64,000 bases of DNA, from positions 70,037 through 134,036 of the forward strand of contig NZ_QHLQ01000013.1 of the NCBI RefSeq assembly GCF_011813015.1. Reading direction: 5' to 3'. This stretch comes from Parasedimentitalea denitrificans (GTDB taxonomy: Bacteria; Pseudomonadota; Alphaproteobacteria; Rhodobacterales; Rhodobacteraceae). The translations under genes and the position numbers were made by a program. Positions 9,347-17,667 of the stretch are shown one piece after another (positions within the stretch are counted from its first letter, which is position 1; each line of letters starts with the position of its first letter). Below the pieces are notes generated by a model. That model was not told the origin of the DNA and searched no databases. It saw only the letters and a program-made list of their open reading frames with translations.

Positions 9347-9398
9347 GCCGCCACTCTCGCCTGCCGTTATTAAACACCATCCATATCTGAGTTTATTC

Positions 9399-9926
9399 AT
9401 GTCACCTCTCGACGCCGCAGCTTCCATTCGCCCTGCCCGCGCCAGCGACTGTTCCAGCCTGGCCGCCCTGTCGATCGAGGTCTGGCTGAGCACCTATATC
9501 CGAGAGGGCGTGAATGCCTTTTTCGCGGATTACGTGCTGGCGCATTATACGGCTGATCAGTTCAGCAAGGCACTGAAAGATCCAAGCGAGAAGCTGTTGG
9601 TTTGGCAGAGCTCTAATGGAATTGCCGGTTACATTCGCGTCAGCCACAATCTGCCCTGCCCCTGCGAACATCCATCGAAGACTGAAATCACTACGCTCTA
9701 TGTACAGCCCCGGCATCACGGCAAAGGTATTGGGCAAAAACTACTAAACGCCGGGTTATCGCTGTGCCAGGAACTGGGATGGGACACGCCGTGGCTGGCC
9801 ACCAACTCTGAAAACGAACCAGCGCTTCGGTTCTACGCCAAACATGGCTTTGCGATAATCGGCCAAACCCATTTTGAAATCGAGGATCAGCGGTACTGCA
9901 ATGAGGTCTTGATACCTGCCCGCTGA
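9399..9926 (+). CDS. GNAT-family N-acetyltransferase
   Basis: A 175-residue acetyltransferase, starting at MSPLDAAASIRPARASD. An in-frame upstream extension would run through the hairpin region and is not protein-like. Acetyl-CoA binding is marked by LYVQPRHHGKGIGQKLLNAG, the Q/RxxGxG/A motif, and by the C-terminal NEPALRFYAKHGFAIIG typical of RimI-like GNATs. The substrate is unknown. It is followed 25 bp later by a second, unrelated GNAT gene, so the two may be co-transcribed. Confidence 0.85.
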   Translation: MSPLDAAASIRPARASDCSSLAALSIEVWLSTYIREGVNAFFADYVLAHYTADQFSKALKDPSEKLLVWQSSNGIAGYIRVSHNLPCPCEHPSKTEITTLYVQPRHHGKGIGQKLLNAGLSLCQELGWDTPWLATNSENEPALRFYAKHGFAIIGQTHFEIEDQRYCNEVLIPAR

Positions 9927-9951
9927 CCGCGCCAATCATTCAGGACAACAC

Positions 9952-10413
9952 ATGATTATCAGACCCTCTACACCCTCGGATGCAGCTGGCATCAGTCGCG
10001 TTTTGATTGCCTTAACGGACGCCGGACTTCGCCGAACGCTAAGTGACACCGGTTTTGCCCTTAGCAACTACATCGAAAATCCAAACGGGATTGAATGCAG
10101 CGTGGCGACTGACGCAGAAGGTTCTATTCTGGGTTTTCAGGCCCTTTTAATGGCGGTTGAGGGAAACCAATACGGGGTGACACCCGGTTGGGGTGTCATT
10201 GGCACTCATATTCACCCAGAGGCAATCCGACAAGGCATTGGTGGCAAGCTGTTCACCGCGACGCGAAGTGCAGCTGTGAAGGCCAATTTAAAACACATCG
10301 ACGCAACGATCCAAAATTACAATACCGGCGGTTTGGCCTATTATGAGTCAGTAGGCTTTCGCACCTACGAGACAATCGAAGGCGCCGTTCGCAAGGTCTA
10401 TGACCTGAGTTAG
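9952..10413 (+). CDS. GNAT-family N-acetyltransferase
   Basis: A 153-residue GNAT protein beginning MIIRPSTPSDAAGISRV, a typical first strand and helix. The pyrophosphate-binding segment is IHPEAIRQGIGGKLF and the C-terminal motif is GGLAYYESVGFRTYETI. Residues 40-75 resemble the single-domain phosphinothricin/amino-acid acetyltransferase group, but no substrate can be assigned. It ends about 130 bp before the phenylacetate thiolase gene and is separated from it by a likely operator, so it is probably not part of the paa operon. Confidence 0.82.
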   Translation: MIIRPSTPSDAAGISRVLIALTDAGLRRTLSDTGFALSNYIENPNGIECSVATDAEGSILGFQALLMAVEGNQYGVTPGWGVIGTHIHPEAIRQGIGGKLFTATRSAAVKANLKHIDATIQNYNTGGLAYYESVGFRTYETIEGAVRKVYDLS

Positions 10414-10496
10414 ACAGGTCGATACGTTACAGGAAATATGACGACCGTCATTTTATGTAATATTTATCTTGCCGCGAATCGTATTACTTCTTATTA

Positions 10497-10512
10497 CCGA
10501 CCTAACGGTCGG
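10497..10512. promoter_or_regulatory. inverted-repeat operator upstream of paaJ
   Basis: A dyad CCGACC-TAAC-GGTCGG sits 34 bp before the paaJ ATG, just ahead of the Shine-Dalgarno sequence AGGAGA, and so in a position to block transcription. It has the form of a TetR-family operator, and phenylacetate operons in several proteobacteria are repressed by TetR-type PaaR. No paaR gene is in the window, so the regulator is inferred. Confidence 0.55.
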
Positions 10513-10546
10513 CTTATTAATCGCCGCAACAGGAGACGCGACCCCC

Positions 10547-11749
10547 ATGGATGCATTTATCTGCGACGCAACCCGGACCCCAATTGGCCGCTATGGCGGG
10601 GCACTATCCTCGGTCCGCACCGACGATCTGGCCGCCGCCCCGATAGCCGCACTAAAGGCACGCAACCCTCAGGTGGACTGGGCCAGCATTGACGATGTAA
10701 TCTACGGCGATGCCAACCAGGCCGGCGAAAGCAACCGCAACGTGGCACGTATGGCTGCGTTGCTGGCAGGTCTGCCGACAGATGTGCCCGGCACCACCAT
10801 CAACCGGCTTTGTGCGTCGGGCATGGATGCAGTTGGCATGGCATCCCGCGGGATCCGCGCTGGCGACTATGACATGGCGATTGCTGGCGGCGTCGAAAGC
10901 ATGAGCCGCGCGCCTTTTGTGATGCCCAAGCAGACCGCAGCCTTTGGCCGCAGCAACGCGGTTTACGACACCACCATCGGCTGGCGCTTCGTGAACAAGA
11001 AGATGGAGCAGATGTACGGCACTGACTCGATGCCACAGACTGCCGATAACGTCGCCGAAGACTACAATATCAACCGCGAAGATCAGGATGCCTTTGCCGC
11101 GCGATCACAAGCCCGCTGGGCCACTGCGCATGAGGCTGGTGTGTTTGGAGACGAGATCACTCCGGTCTCTGTGCCTCAGCGCAAGGGTGACCCGATTGTC
11201 GTCGACACAGATGAACACCCCCGCCCCGGTACTGGCGCTGATAAATTGGCTAAGCTTCGCGGTGTGAATGGCCCTGACCTGACTGTGACTGCGGGCAATG
11301 CTTCCGGCGTCAACGACGGTGCCGCCGCTATTTTGATGGCGAACGAAGCTGCCGCCGCCAAGAACGGCCTAAAGCCGATGGCGCGGATTGTTGGCATGGC
11401 CGCCGCCGGGGTTGAACCCCGTGTGATGGGCATTGGCCCTGTCCCAGCCACCCGCAAGGTGCTGGCCCGCACAGGGCTGAGCATTGAGCAGATGGATGTG
11501 ATAGAATTGAACGAGGCCTTTGCATCGCAGGGTCTGGCCACGCTGCGGGAACTTGGCCTCGCCGATGACGCACCCCATGTTAACCCCAACGGAGGTGCCA
11601 TTGCGATTGGCCATCCGCTGGGGATGTCTGGCGCTCGGCTGGTGCTGACCGCTGCTTATCAGTTGCAACGGACTGGCGGGCGCTATGCGCTGTGCACCAT
11701 GTGCGTTGGCGTTGGACAGGGCACCGCCCTGATCCTGGAACGCGTATAA
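10547..11749 (+). CDS. paaJ: 3-oxoadipyl-CoA / 3-oxo-5,6-dehydrosuberyl-CoA thiolase
   Basis: A 400-residue thiolase from [18 protein letters not shown]; the ATG at 10547 has the upstream AGGAGA. The nucleophile Cys lies in [13 protein letters not shown], the active-site His in [17 protein letters not shown] and the second Cys in [12 protein letters not shown]. It starts the paaJ-paaABCDE cluster, and its sequence resembles PcaF/PaaJ rather than acetoacetyl-CoA thiolase. In the phenylacetate pathway it performs the two terminal thiolytic steps that release acetyl-CoA and succinyl-CoA. Distinguishing PaaJ from PcaF by sequence alone is not safe, but the context favours PaaJ. Confidence 0.9.
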   Translation: MDAFICDATRTPIGRYGGALSSVRTDDLAAAPIAALKARNPQVDWASIDDVIYGDANQAGESNRNVARMAALLAGLPTDVPGTTINRLCASGMDAVGMASRGIRAGDYDMAIAGGVESMSRAPFVMPKQTAAFGRSNAVYDTTIGWRFVNKKMEQMYGTDSMPQTADNVAEDYNINREDQDAFAARSQARWATAHEAGVFGDEITPVSVPQRKGDPIVVDTDEHPRPGTGADKLAKLRGVNGPDLTVTAGNASGVNDGAAAILMANEAAAAKNGLKPMARIVGMAAAGVEPRVMGIGPVPATRKVLARTGLSIEQMDVIELNEAFASQGLATLRELGLADDAPHVNPNGGAIAIGHPLGMSGARLVLTAAYQLQRTGGRYALCTMCVGVGQGTALILERV

Positions 11750-11762
11750 GGGAGATCTGACT

Positions 11763-12740
11763 ATGTATGCACAGATGGTAAAATCCGAAGCAGCCCAAGA
11801 CGACCCAGAAAAGCTCGCCGCTTTTCAGGCGCGGATTGATGCGGGCGAAAAGATCGAGCCCAAGGACTGGATGCCTGCGGCCTATCGCAAAACTCTGATC
11901 CGTCAGATTGGTCAGCACGCCCACAGCGAAATCGTTGGCCAGCTTCCCGAGGGCAACTGGATCACTCGCGCGCCAACCCTTGAACGCAAGGCGATCCTGC
12001 TGGCCAAGGTGCAGGACGAGGCTGGCCACGGGCTGTATCTGTACTGTGCTGCTGAAACGCTGGGTGTGAGCCGGGATGAGTTGACCGAGATGCTGCTGGA
12101 TGGCCGCATGAAATACTCGTCGATCTTCAACTACCCCACCCTGAACTGGTCGGACATTGGCGCAGTTGGCTGGCTGGTCGATGGTGCGGCGATCATCAAT
12201 CAGGTGCCGCTGCAGAGGACCTCGTTTGGCCCCTACAGCCGGGCAATGATCAGGGTTTGTAAGGAAGAAAGCTTTCACGCACGTCAAGGCTTTGACGCCA
12301 TCCGCAAGATGGCCGAGGGCACGCCCGAGCAAAAGAAAATGGCACAGGATTCCGTGAACCGCCTATGGTTCCCGGCGCTGATGATGTTTGGCCCATCCGA
12401 CAAAGAGTCGGTGCATTCCGAGCAGTCGATGGCCTGGAAGATCAAAATGAACACCAATGACGAGCTGCGTCAAAAGTTCGTCGACCAGACTGTTCCGCAG
12501 ATCGAATTCCTAGGCCTCGACCTGCCAGATCCGGGCATCAAGTGGAACGAAGAGCGCGGCCACTATGACTATACCGACCCCGACTGGTCTGAGTTCTTTG
12601 ACGTGATCAAGGGCAACGGCCCGTGCAACACCGACCGTCTCGCCGCCCGCAACAAGGCCTGGGACGATGGCGCCTGGGTGCGCGACGGGTTGATGGCCCA
12701 CGCCAAGAAAAAAGCCGCTGCATCGGTTGCAGCCGAGTAA
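11763..12740 (+). CDS. paaA: 1,2-phenylacetyl-CoA epoxidase, catalytic subunit A
   Basis: The diiron oxygenase subunit that epoxidises the ring of phenylacetyl-CoA. It is 325 residues, with all six carboxylate/His ligands visible: E56 (HAHSEIVG), E86 and H89 (QDEAGH), D131 (NYPTLNWSD), E169 and H172 (KEESFH). It follows paaJ by 13 bp with its own Shine-Dalgarno sequence (GGGAGA). The enzyme works with PaaB, PaaC, PaaD and the reductase PaaE encoded downstream. Confidence 0.97.
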   Translation: MYAQMVKSEAAQDDPEKLAAFQARIDAGEKIEPKDWMPAAYRKTLIRQIGQHAHSEIVGQLPEGNWITRAPTLERKAILLAKVQDEAGHGLYLYCAAETLGVSRDELTEMLLDGRMKYSSIFNYPTLNWSDIGAVGWLVDGAAIINQVPLQRTSFGPYSRAMIRVCKEESFHARQGFDAIRKMAEGTPEQKKMAQDSVNRLWFPALMMFGPSDKESVHSEQSMAWKIKMNTNDELRQKFVDQTVPQIEFLGLDLPDPGIKWNEERGHYDYTDPDWSEFFDVIKGNGPCNTDRLAARNKAWDDGAWVRDGLMAHAKKKAAASVAAE

Positions 12741-12760
12741 GTTCTCAAGGAGGAAATGAC

Positions 12761-13045
12761 ATGAAAAACGAATGGCCCCTTTGGGAAGTGTTCATCCGCG
12801 GACAACATGGCATGAGCCACCGTCACGTCGGTAGCCTGCACGCCCCGGATGCGGAAATGGCGATCAAGAACGCGCGCGATGTTTACACTCGCCGCAACGA
12901 AGGTCTGTCGATCTGGGTGGTCGAGGCGAACCACATCGCCGCTTCATCCCCCAGTGACAAAGGCCCGCTGTATGAACCCAGCGAGAGCAAGGTGTACCGC
13001 CACCCAACCTTTTTCGACATCCCTGATGAAGTGGGGGCCATGTAA
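12761..13045 (+). CDS. paaB: 1,2-phenylacetyl-CoA epoxidase, subunit B
   Basis: A 94-residue protein starting MKNEWPLWEVFIRGQHG, with AAGGAGG eight bases before the ATG. The segment SHRHVGSLHAPDAEMA and the C-terminal YRHPTFFDIPDEVG are characteristic of PaaB. PaaB bridges the PaaAC heterodimers in the epoxidase and has no catalytic residues of its own. Its TAA overlaps the next start (TAATG), so paaB and paaC are translationally coupled. Confidence 0.96.
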   Translation: MKNEWPLWEVFIRGQHGMSHRHVGSLHAPDAEMAIKNARDVYTRRNEGLSIWVVEANHIAASSPSDKGPLYEPSESKVYRHPTFFDIPDEVGAM

Positions 13046-13806
13046 TGACTCGTGACGAGGCATTCCTGCAGTTTCTGCTGCGGATGGGGGATAACACTCT
13101 GATCCTTGGCCACCGGGTCAGCGAATGGTGTGGCCATTCACCGGTGTTGGAAGAGGACATCGCGCTGGCCAACACCGCGCTGGATCTGATTGGTCAGACA
13201 CAGTTCTGGCTGGGCTTGGCTGGTGAAGTTCAAGGCGACGGAAAGTCCGCCGATGACATCGCGTTTCTGCGTGACGTCTGGGATTTCCGCAACCTGCTGC
13301 TGGTCGAGGTGCCAAATGGTGACTTTGGCCGCACCCTGATGCGCCAGTTCCTGTTCGATGCTTGGCATTCGATCCAGTTGGGCCATCTGATGAAATCGTC
13401 GGATGAACGGGTGGCGGCCATTGCAGAAAAGGCCAGCAAAGAGGTCGCCTATCACCTCGAACGCTCGGCTGACACCGTGGTTGGTCTGGGTGACGGCACC
13501 GAGGAAAGCCATCGCCGCATGCAAGAGTCGCTGGATTACCTGTGGCCCTATGTGGGTGAGATGTTCCAGTCGGATGAAGTCGACGCCGAGATGGTTGCTG
13601 CCGGGATTGCTCCGGACCCAGCCAGCTTGCGCGACGACTACGATGCGCTGATCACCCGTATTCTGGCCGATGCGACGCTGACTATTCCGGACAGCCGCTT
13701 TGGCCACAAAGGTGGGCGCACTGGTAAGATGCACACCGAACATCTGGGTCATTTGCTAACGCAAATGCAGTGGCTGCAACGCGCCTATCCAGGTTCGAAC
13801 TGGTAA
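13045..13806 (+). CDS. paaC: 1,2-phenylacetyl-CoA epoxidase, structural subunit C
   Basis: A 253-residue ferritin-like subunit that forms a heterodimer with PaaA but lacks a functional diiron centre. It opens TRDEAFLQFLLRMGDNTLIL and contains GHRVSEWCGHSPVLEEDIAL, typical of PaaC. It overlaps paaB by one base. After its stop a 64-nt structured repeat separates it from paaD, an unusual interruption in this otherwise tight operon. Confidence 0.96.
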   Translation: MTRDEAFLQFLLRMGDNTLILGHRVSEWCGHSPVLEEDIALANTALDLIGQTQFWLGLAGEVQGDGKSADDIAFLRDVWDFRNLLLVEVPNGDFGRTLMRQFLFDAWHSIQLGHLMKSSDERVAAIAEKASKEVAYHLERSADTVVGLGDGTEESHRRMQESLDYLWPYVGEMFQSDEVDAEMVAAGIAPDPASLRDDYDALITRILADATLTIPDSRFGHKGGRTGKMHTEHLGHLLTQMQWLQRAYPGSNW

Positions 13807-13813
13807 AAACTTA

Positions 13814-13877
13814 GGGCAGCGCCTGACCCTGGGTGGGTGCGAAAGCGCCCTCCCGTGGGGAGGGTCGGGCGCTGCCC
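13814..13877. repeat. three-way-junction intergenic repeat, copy 1
   Basis: The outer 16-nt arms GGGCAGCGCCTGACCC (13814-13829) and GGGTCGGGCGCTGCCC (13862-13877) pair with one T-G wobble. Inside are a hairpin GGGTGC-GAAA-GCGCCC with a GNRA-type loop (13835-13850) and a small hairpin TCCC-GTG-GGGA (13851-13861). A near-identical copy lies at 55111-55173, differing by one substitution and one deletion. It sits inside the paa operon between paaC and paaD. Confidence 0.85.
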
Positions 13878-13919
13878 GACCTATCAGCCGGGCCAGGCAT
13901 CAAGGGTAAAGGTAATCAC

Positions 13920-14393
13920 ATGAGCCAACTGCAAGAAAAGCCAAGTGTGACCCAGATCTGGGAGTGGCTAGAGGCCGTGCCAGACCCGGAAATTCCTGTG
14001 ATCTCGCTGGTTGATCTGGGCATCATTCGCGACATCAAATGGAACGATGACACCCTGACCGTCGCTGTGACCCCCACATACTCGGGCTGCCCGGCCACCT
14101 CGATCATCAATCTGGATATCGAAACCGCCCTGCGCGACCACGGCATCGAAAAGCTGCAGCTGAAACGACAGCTTTCCCCAGCCTGGACCACCGATTGGCT
14201 GTCCGACAAAGGCCGAGCCAAACTAGAAGAATACGGCATCGCGCCACCACAACCCGCAGGTGGGCCAGAGCGCTGCCCCAACTGCCACAGCAATAACGTC
14301 ACCAAGGTCAGCCAATTCGGCTCGACCCCGTGTAAGGCCCACTGGCGCTGCCAGGACTGCCTTGAACCTTTTGATTATTTCAAGTGCATCTGA
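13920..14393 (+). CDS. paaD: phenylacetyl-CoA epoxidase assembly protein D
   Basis: A 157-residue protein from MSQLQEKPSVTQIWEWLEAV; the in-frame extension upstream reads through the repeat and is rejected. The N-terminal MIP18/DUF59 domain (about 10-105) includes DPEIPVISLVDLGII and the Cys of YSGCPAT. The C-terminal zinc-ribbon-like part has CPNCHSNN and CQDC pairs. PaaD is needed for epoxidase activity, probably in iron or Fe-S maturation. It is followed 10 bp later by paaE. Confidence 0.95.
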   Translation: MSQLQEKPSVTQIWEWLEAVPDPEIPVISLVDLGIIRDIKWNDDTLTVAVTPTYSGCPATSIINLDIETALRDHGIEKLQLKRQLSPAWTTDWLSDKGRAKLEEYGIAPPQPAGGPERCPNCHSNNVTKVSQFGSTPCKAHWRCQDCLEPFDYFKCI

Positions 14394-14403
14394 GGAGACA
14401 CCC

Positions 14404-15477
14404 ATGGCGCGCTTTCATGACCTGACTGTTACAGACATCCACAAGACCATCCGCGACGCCGTCGTGGTGACACTCAAGCCCGTCAATGGCGCGGCTGAGC
14501 ATTTTGATTTCACCCAAGGTCAATACCTGACCTTTCGCCGCGACTTTGACGGCGAAGAACTACGCCGGTCCTATTCGATCTGTGCGGGCAAGGACGAAGA
14601 CATCCTGCAGGTGGGGATCAAACGCGTTGACGGCGGGGCCTTTTCGACCTGGGCCAACACCGAGCTGAAGGTGGGAGATACCCTGCAAGCGATGCCGCCG
14701 ATGGGTAGCTTTTTCACCCCACTCGAAGACGGCGCGCACAAACAATATCTTGGCTTTGCGGGTGGGTCGGGTGTCACCCCAGTGCTGTCGATCCTGAAAA
14801 CCACACTGACGGCTGAGCCAAACTCTCGCTTTACACTGGTCTATGCCAACAAAGGCGTGAACACGATCATGTTCCGCGAGGAGCTGGAGGATCTCAAGAA
14901 CCTCTATATGGGGCGTTTGAATGTGATCCACATTCTGGAAAGCGACGCGCAGGAAATCGACCTGTTCACCGGCCTCGTGACGGAGGAAAAATGCGCCCAG
15001 CTGTTTGAGCATTGGATCGACATTGAAAACACCGACACCGCCTTTATCTGCGGCCCCGAGCCGATGATGCTGGGGATTGCATCCGCCCTGCGCACTGCGG
15101 GTATGGGCGATGCCCAAATCAAGTTTGAACTGTTCGCCAGTTCCCAACCCGGCCGCGCCAAACGTAAGGTCAGCGCAGCGGATGCAGCCAGCGGCGGCAA
15201 CCAGACCAAGGCGGCGATCACTCTGGATGGCTCTACCCGCACCATCGAAATGGGCAAGGATCTGTCGATCCTAGACGCCGCATTGGGCAACGCAATGGAC
15301 GCGCCGTTTGCCTGTAAAGCTGGGGTTTGTTCGACCTGCCGCTGCAAGGTGATCGAAGGTGAAGTGGAGATGGCCGCCAACCACGCACTAGAGGATTACG
15401 AGGTCGAAAAGGGCTATGTGCTGTCCTGTCAGGCCTATCCGGTGACCGACACGGTTGTTGTAGATTACGACCAATAG
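14404..15477 (+). CDS. paaE: phenylacetyl-CoA epoxidase reductase subunit E
   Basis: The 357-residue electron-transfer subunit. The FAD-binding reductase domain contains RRSYSICAG (about residues 56-64). The NAD(P)-binding domain contains FAGGSGVTPVLSILK, and its C-terminal end carries FICGPEPMML. A plant-type [2Fe-2S] domain closes the protein, with CKAGVCSTCRCKV and a later Cys in LSCQAYP. It passes electrons from NADPH to the PaaA diiron site. The ATG at 14404 follows GAGGAGA. Confidence 0.97.
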   Translation: MARFHDLTVTDIHKTIRDAVVVTLKPVNGAAEHFDFTQGQYLTFRRDFDGEELRRSYSICAGKDEDILQVGIKRVDGGAFSTWANTELKVGDTLQAMPPMGSFFTPLEDGAHKQYLGFAGGSGVTPVLSILKTTLTAEPNSRFTLVYANKGVNTIMFREELEDLKNLYMGRLNVIHILESDAQEIDLFTGLVTEEKCAQLFEHWIDIENTDTAFICGPEPMMLGIASALRTAGMGDAQIKFELFASSQPGRAKRKVSAADAASGGNQTKAAITLDGSTRTIEMGKDLSILDAALGNAMDAPFACKAGVCSTCRCKVIEGEVEMAANHALEDYEVEKGYVLSCQAYPVTDTVVVDYDQ

Positions 15478-15490
15478 AGAGGACGCGACC

Positions 15491-16252
15491 ATGGCAGAAG
15501 ACATGAGCATTGAAAGCTACCTTGCCGCTGGCGGCGTTCTAACCAGCCCCAGCAATACTCCGCCCCGCTACCGGGCTGAACTGCTGAAAATTATGGCGAT
15601 CTTTATCGATAGCGAGTTGGCCGGCGCGGCTGGCTTTGCCGAGATGATCAACGCCGGCCCCGGCGTGCGAGACCGCATGGCGGCGGCGCAGATCGTGATG
15701 GAGAAAACCGGCAACGCTAATCGGGTGCTGGAGCTGATGGGCGAATTTGGCGCTGATACTGAGCGTTACGTGAGCCACCACCCTTGGACCACCCGCCTGC
15801 CCCGCGACGCCGACATTGGCCAGCGCCGCGGCGACCATGATATGCGCCTGTCGGTGTTCAACTACCCATTGCAAGGCTGGGCGGATGCAGTGGTGATGAA
15901 CCTGCTGATGGGCCATGCCGCCGCCGTACAGCTGGAAGAGCTATCGCAGATCTCATACCAACCACTGGCCGAGGCCTTTCGCACAATCGCCCCCATCGAG
16001 GCCGCGCATACCGAACTGGCCGACAAAGGGCTGGCGCGTCTGTCTGAAAACGGCGACCGCTCTGCCCTGCAGGACGCTGTCAACTACTGGTGGCCGCGCG
16101 TTGCGGCTAGTTTCGGGGATGAAAGCTCGCAAAAACTCGACGGGCTAAAAGCGATGGGCCTGCGAAAAGAGAGCAACGCCGCGCAGAAATCCCGCTGGCA
16201 GGAACAGGCCACCGCTGCGCTGGCCGCATATGGATTAATGCCTGCTGTTTAA
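15491..16252 (+). CDS. PaaA/PaaC-family ferritin-like protein, sixth gene of the paa operon
   Basis: A 253-residue member of the phenylacetic acid catabolic protein family, 13 bp after paaE with GAGAGGAC before the ATG. It aligns with the PaaA of this operon: VFNYPLQGWAD matches the PaaA segment with D131. Positions equal to five of the six PaaA metal ligands are kept (E42, E71, D132, E170, H173). The first His is lost, since EKTGN replaces the DEAGH-type motif. It may therefore bind metal poorly or serve as a structural or alternative partner, as PaaC does. It is not part of the classical PaaABCDE complex, and its role is unknown. Confidence 0.85.
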   Translation: MAEDMSIESYLAAGGVLTSPSNTPPRYRAELLKIMAIFIDSELAGAAGFAEMINAGPGVRDRMAAAQIVMEKTGNANRVLELMGEFGADTERYVSHHPWTTRLPRDADIGQRRGDHDMRLSVFNYPLQGWADAVVMNLLMGHAAAVQLEELSQISYQPLAEAFRTIAPIEAAHTELADKGLARLSENGDRSALQDAVNYWWPRVAASFGDESSQKLDGLKAMGLRKESNAAQKSRWQEQATAALAAYGLMPAV

Positions 16253-16311
16253 CAACTTGCGCGCAGGTTCAACGGCTCAGGTGTTTGAAGCTAAAGCAAC
16301 GCAAGTGCTCC

Positions 16312-16330
16312 GCCCGGTGGAACACCGGGC
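16312..16330. other. hairpin after the paa operon
   Basis: GCCCGGTG and CACCGGGC pair perfectly around GAA, 60 bp after the last paa-operon stop. No T-run follows, so it is at most a weak or Rho-dependent terminator, or a 3' end stabiliser. Confidence 0.4.
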
Positions 16331-16364
16331 CGCGCCTGGCCTGCCCATTTGGGATGCATAAAAA

Positions 16365-16427
16365 TCTGGACGGCTGCCCTGTTGCCACCTAGGAGTTTTC
16401 AAAACTCATTGGCGCCAAGGCACCCGC
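16365..16427 (+). promoter_or_regulatory. shared leader motif, copy before the TTL-like gene
   Basis: This leader and the one at 17668-17731 share TCTGGACG (16365-16372), TTGC, CCTAGG (16388-16393), CATT and GGCACC (16419-16424) in the same order. TCTGGACG-to-CCTAGG spacing is identical (23 nt), and GGCACC lies 8-9 nt from the ATG. In this copy GAGTTTT-C-AAAACTC can fold right after CCTAGG. AAGG within the end of the block can serve as the Shine-Dalgarno sequence. It is either a duplicated promoter/leader or a structured 5' UTR. Confidence 0.6.
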
Positions 16428-17558
16428 ATGACTTTAGAACAGATCTTTTTTGACAACAGTTCCAAGGCCGCCCGAAAAGCCATGCTATTGCAAGGTCATG
16501 AGGAAACCTCCGACCATCGCGCTGCTGCGCTTCTTTGGCTTCGCAAGAACTACAAGCGCAAGATCAATCATCTGGCAGAGCACCAGCTGATCAATCATTT
16601 TCAGACTGAATCTGCGATCATCAATAAGGGGTATCTGACAGATACGCTGGCGCAATATGATCAGCGGCGGACTGAAGGCTCGTTGCCGATGTCGCAGTTC
16701 TACCGGGAAAGTTATCGCCTTTATGATCCGACAGAGAGAGCACGGTTCTTTGCCCAGTTGCCCAAGGTCGACACGCCGGACAATCTTTGGATCTACAAAC
16801 CCGGCAATAATTCACGCGGTCGTGGGATCAAGATCCTGTGGGAATTTGATGAGCTGCGGGAAAAATATGCGGCATTCGGGGATCGCCCCATCACCAGCAA
16901 GCGTGAACAAGGGATTATCCAGCGCTACATACATAATCCGCTGCTGCTGGAAGGTCGGAAATCTGAACTGCGTGTCTATTGGTTGGTCGCCAGCGTCGAT
17001 CCGTTGATGGTTTTGATCTATCCGCAAACAACAGTGCGGCTGAACAGCCTGCCCTACAAGCTGGACGATTTTGACAACCAGCTGGTCCACGTGACCAATG
17101 TCTATCAACAGAAGAACCACCCCGGATATGACCCGAGCGTTGTATTGAAATGGAAGTTCGAGGACTTTGGTCGGTATCTATCGCAAGAGCTGGGGATCGT
17201 GGATGCCGACTATCTTCAGGTGCAGCTTATCCCTCAGATCCGCCGTATTCTGCTGACCATCTCTTTGGCTGCGCGCGAAAAACTGAAAATGCACTACCCG
17301 GAACAGGGTGATTGTTTTGCAGTGTTTGGCGCTGACCTTATGCTCGACGAGAACTTGACCCCCTGGCTACTAGAGGTCCAGAAAAGCCCGGGGTTGAGTT
17401 TTAATGATGATGTGAAACGCGATGTCATCCCGCCGATGCTTGGCGAGGCTGCAAAAATTATGCTAGAAATCCGTAATCGCCGTCTCAATAACCAGCCGCT
17501 TAGCGGCTTGCAGAGCGTGAAGAAATATCAATGGGTCACAAACGAGGCTGAGGTATAG
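16428..17558 (+). CDS. tubulin-tyrosine-ligase (TTL/TTLL)-like ATP-grasp protein
   Basis: A 376-residue protein that reads like a eukaryotic TTL-family amino-acid ligase. WIYKPGNNSRGRGIKI (121-136) supplies the ATP-binding Lys and glycine-rich loop. Next come QRYIHNPLLLEGRKSELR (165-182), the HVTN motif (221-224; HLTN in TTLLs) and FGADLMLDENLTPWLLEV (300-317) with Mg-binding D307 and E316. The usual Asn two residues after that Glu is Gln (Q318). The N-terminal 110 residues are of unknown type. TTL enzymes ligate Tyr, Glu or Gly to proteins. A bacterial member has no tubulin substrate, so the target is unknown. The leader is shared with the adjacent aminotransferase gene. Confidence 0.85.
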   Translation: MTLEQIFFDNSSKAARKAMLLQGHEETSDHRAAALLWLRKNYKRKINHLAEHQLINHFQTESAIINKGYLTDTLAQYDQRRTEGSLPMSQFYRESYRLYDPTERARFFAQLPKVDTPDNLWIYKPGNNSRGRGIKILWEFDELREKYAAFGDRPITSKREQGIIQRYIHNPLLLEGRKSELRVYWLVASVDPLMVLIYPQTTVRLNSLPYKLDDFDNQLVHVTNVYQQKNHPGYDPSVVLKWKFEDFGRYLSQELGIVDADYLQVQLIPQIRRILLTISLAAREKLKMHYPEQGDCFAVFGADLMLDENLTPWLLEVQKSPGLSFNDDVKRDVIPPMLGEAAKIMLEIRNRRLNNQPLSGLQSVKKYQWVTNEAEV

Positions 17559-17667
17559 GCAGCCTTTGTTTGGTCCCGAGACCGGCGTATAGATTACAAC
17601 TAAGCAGAGCGTCACAATTTCCCTGCCCTGCCGAGTTTCTTCGTGGCCTGGGTCGCAACAAAAAGGG

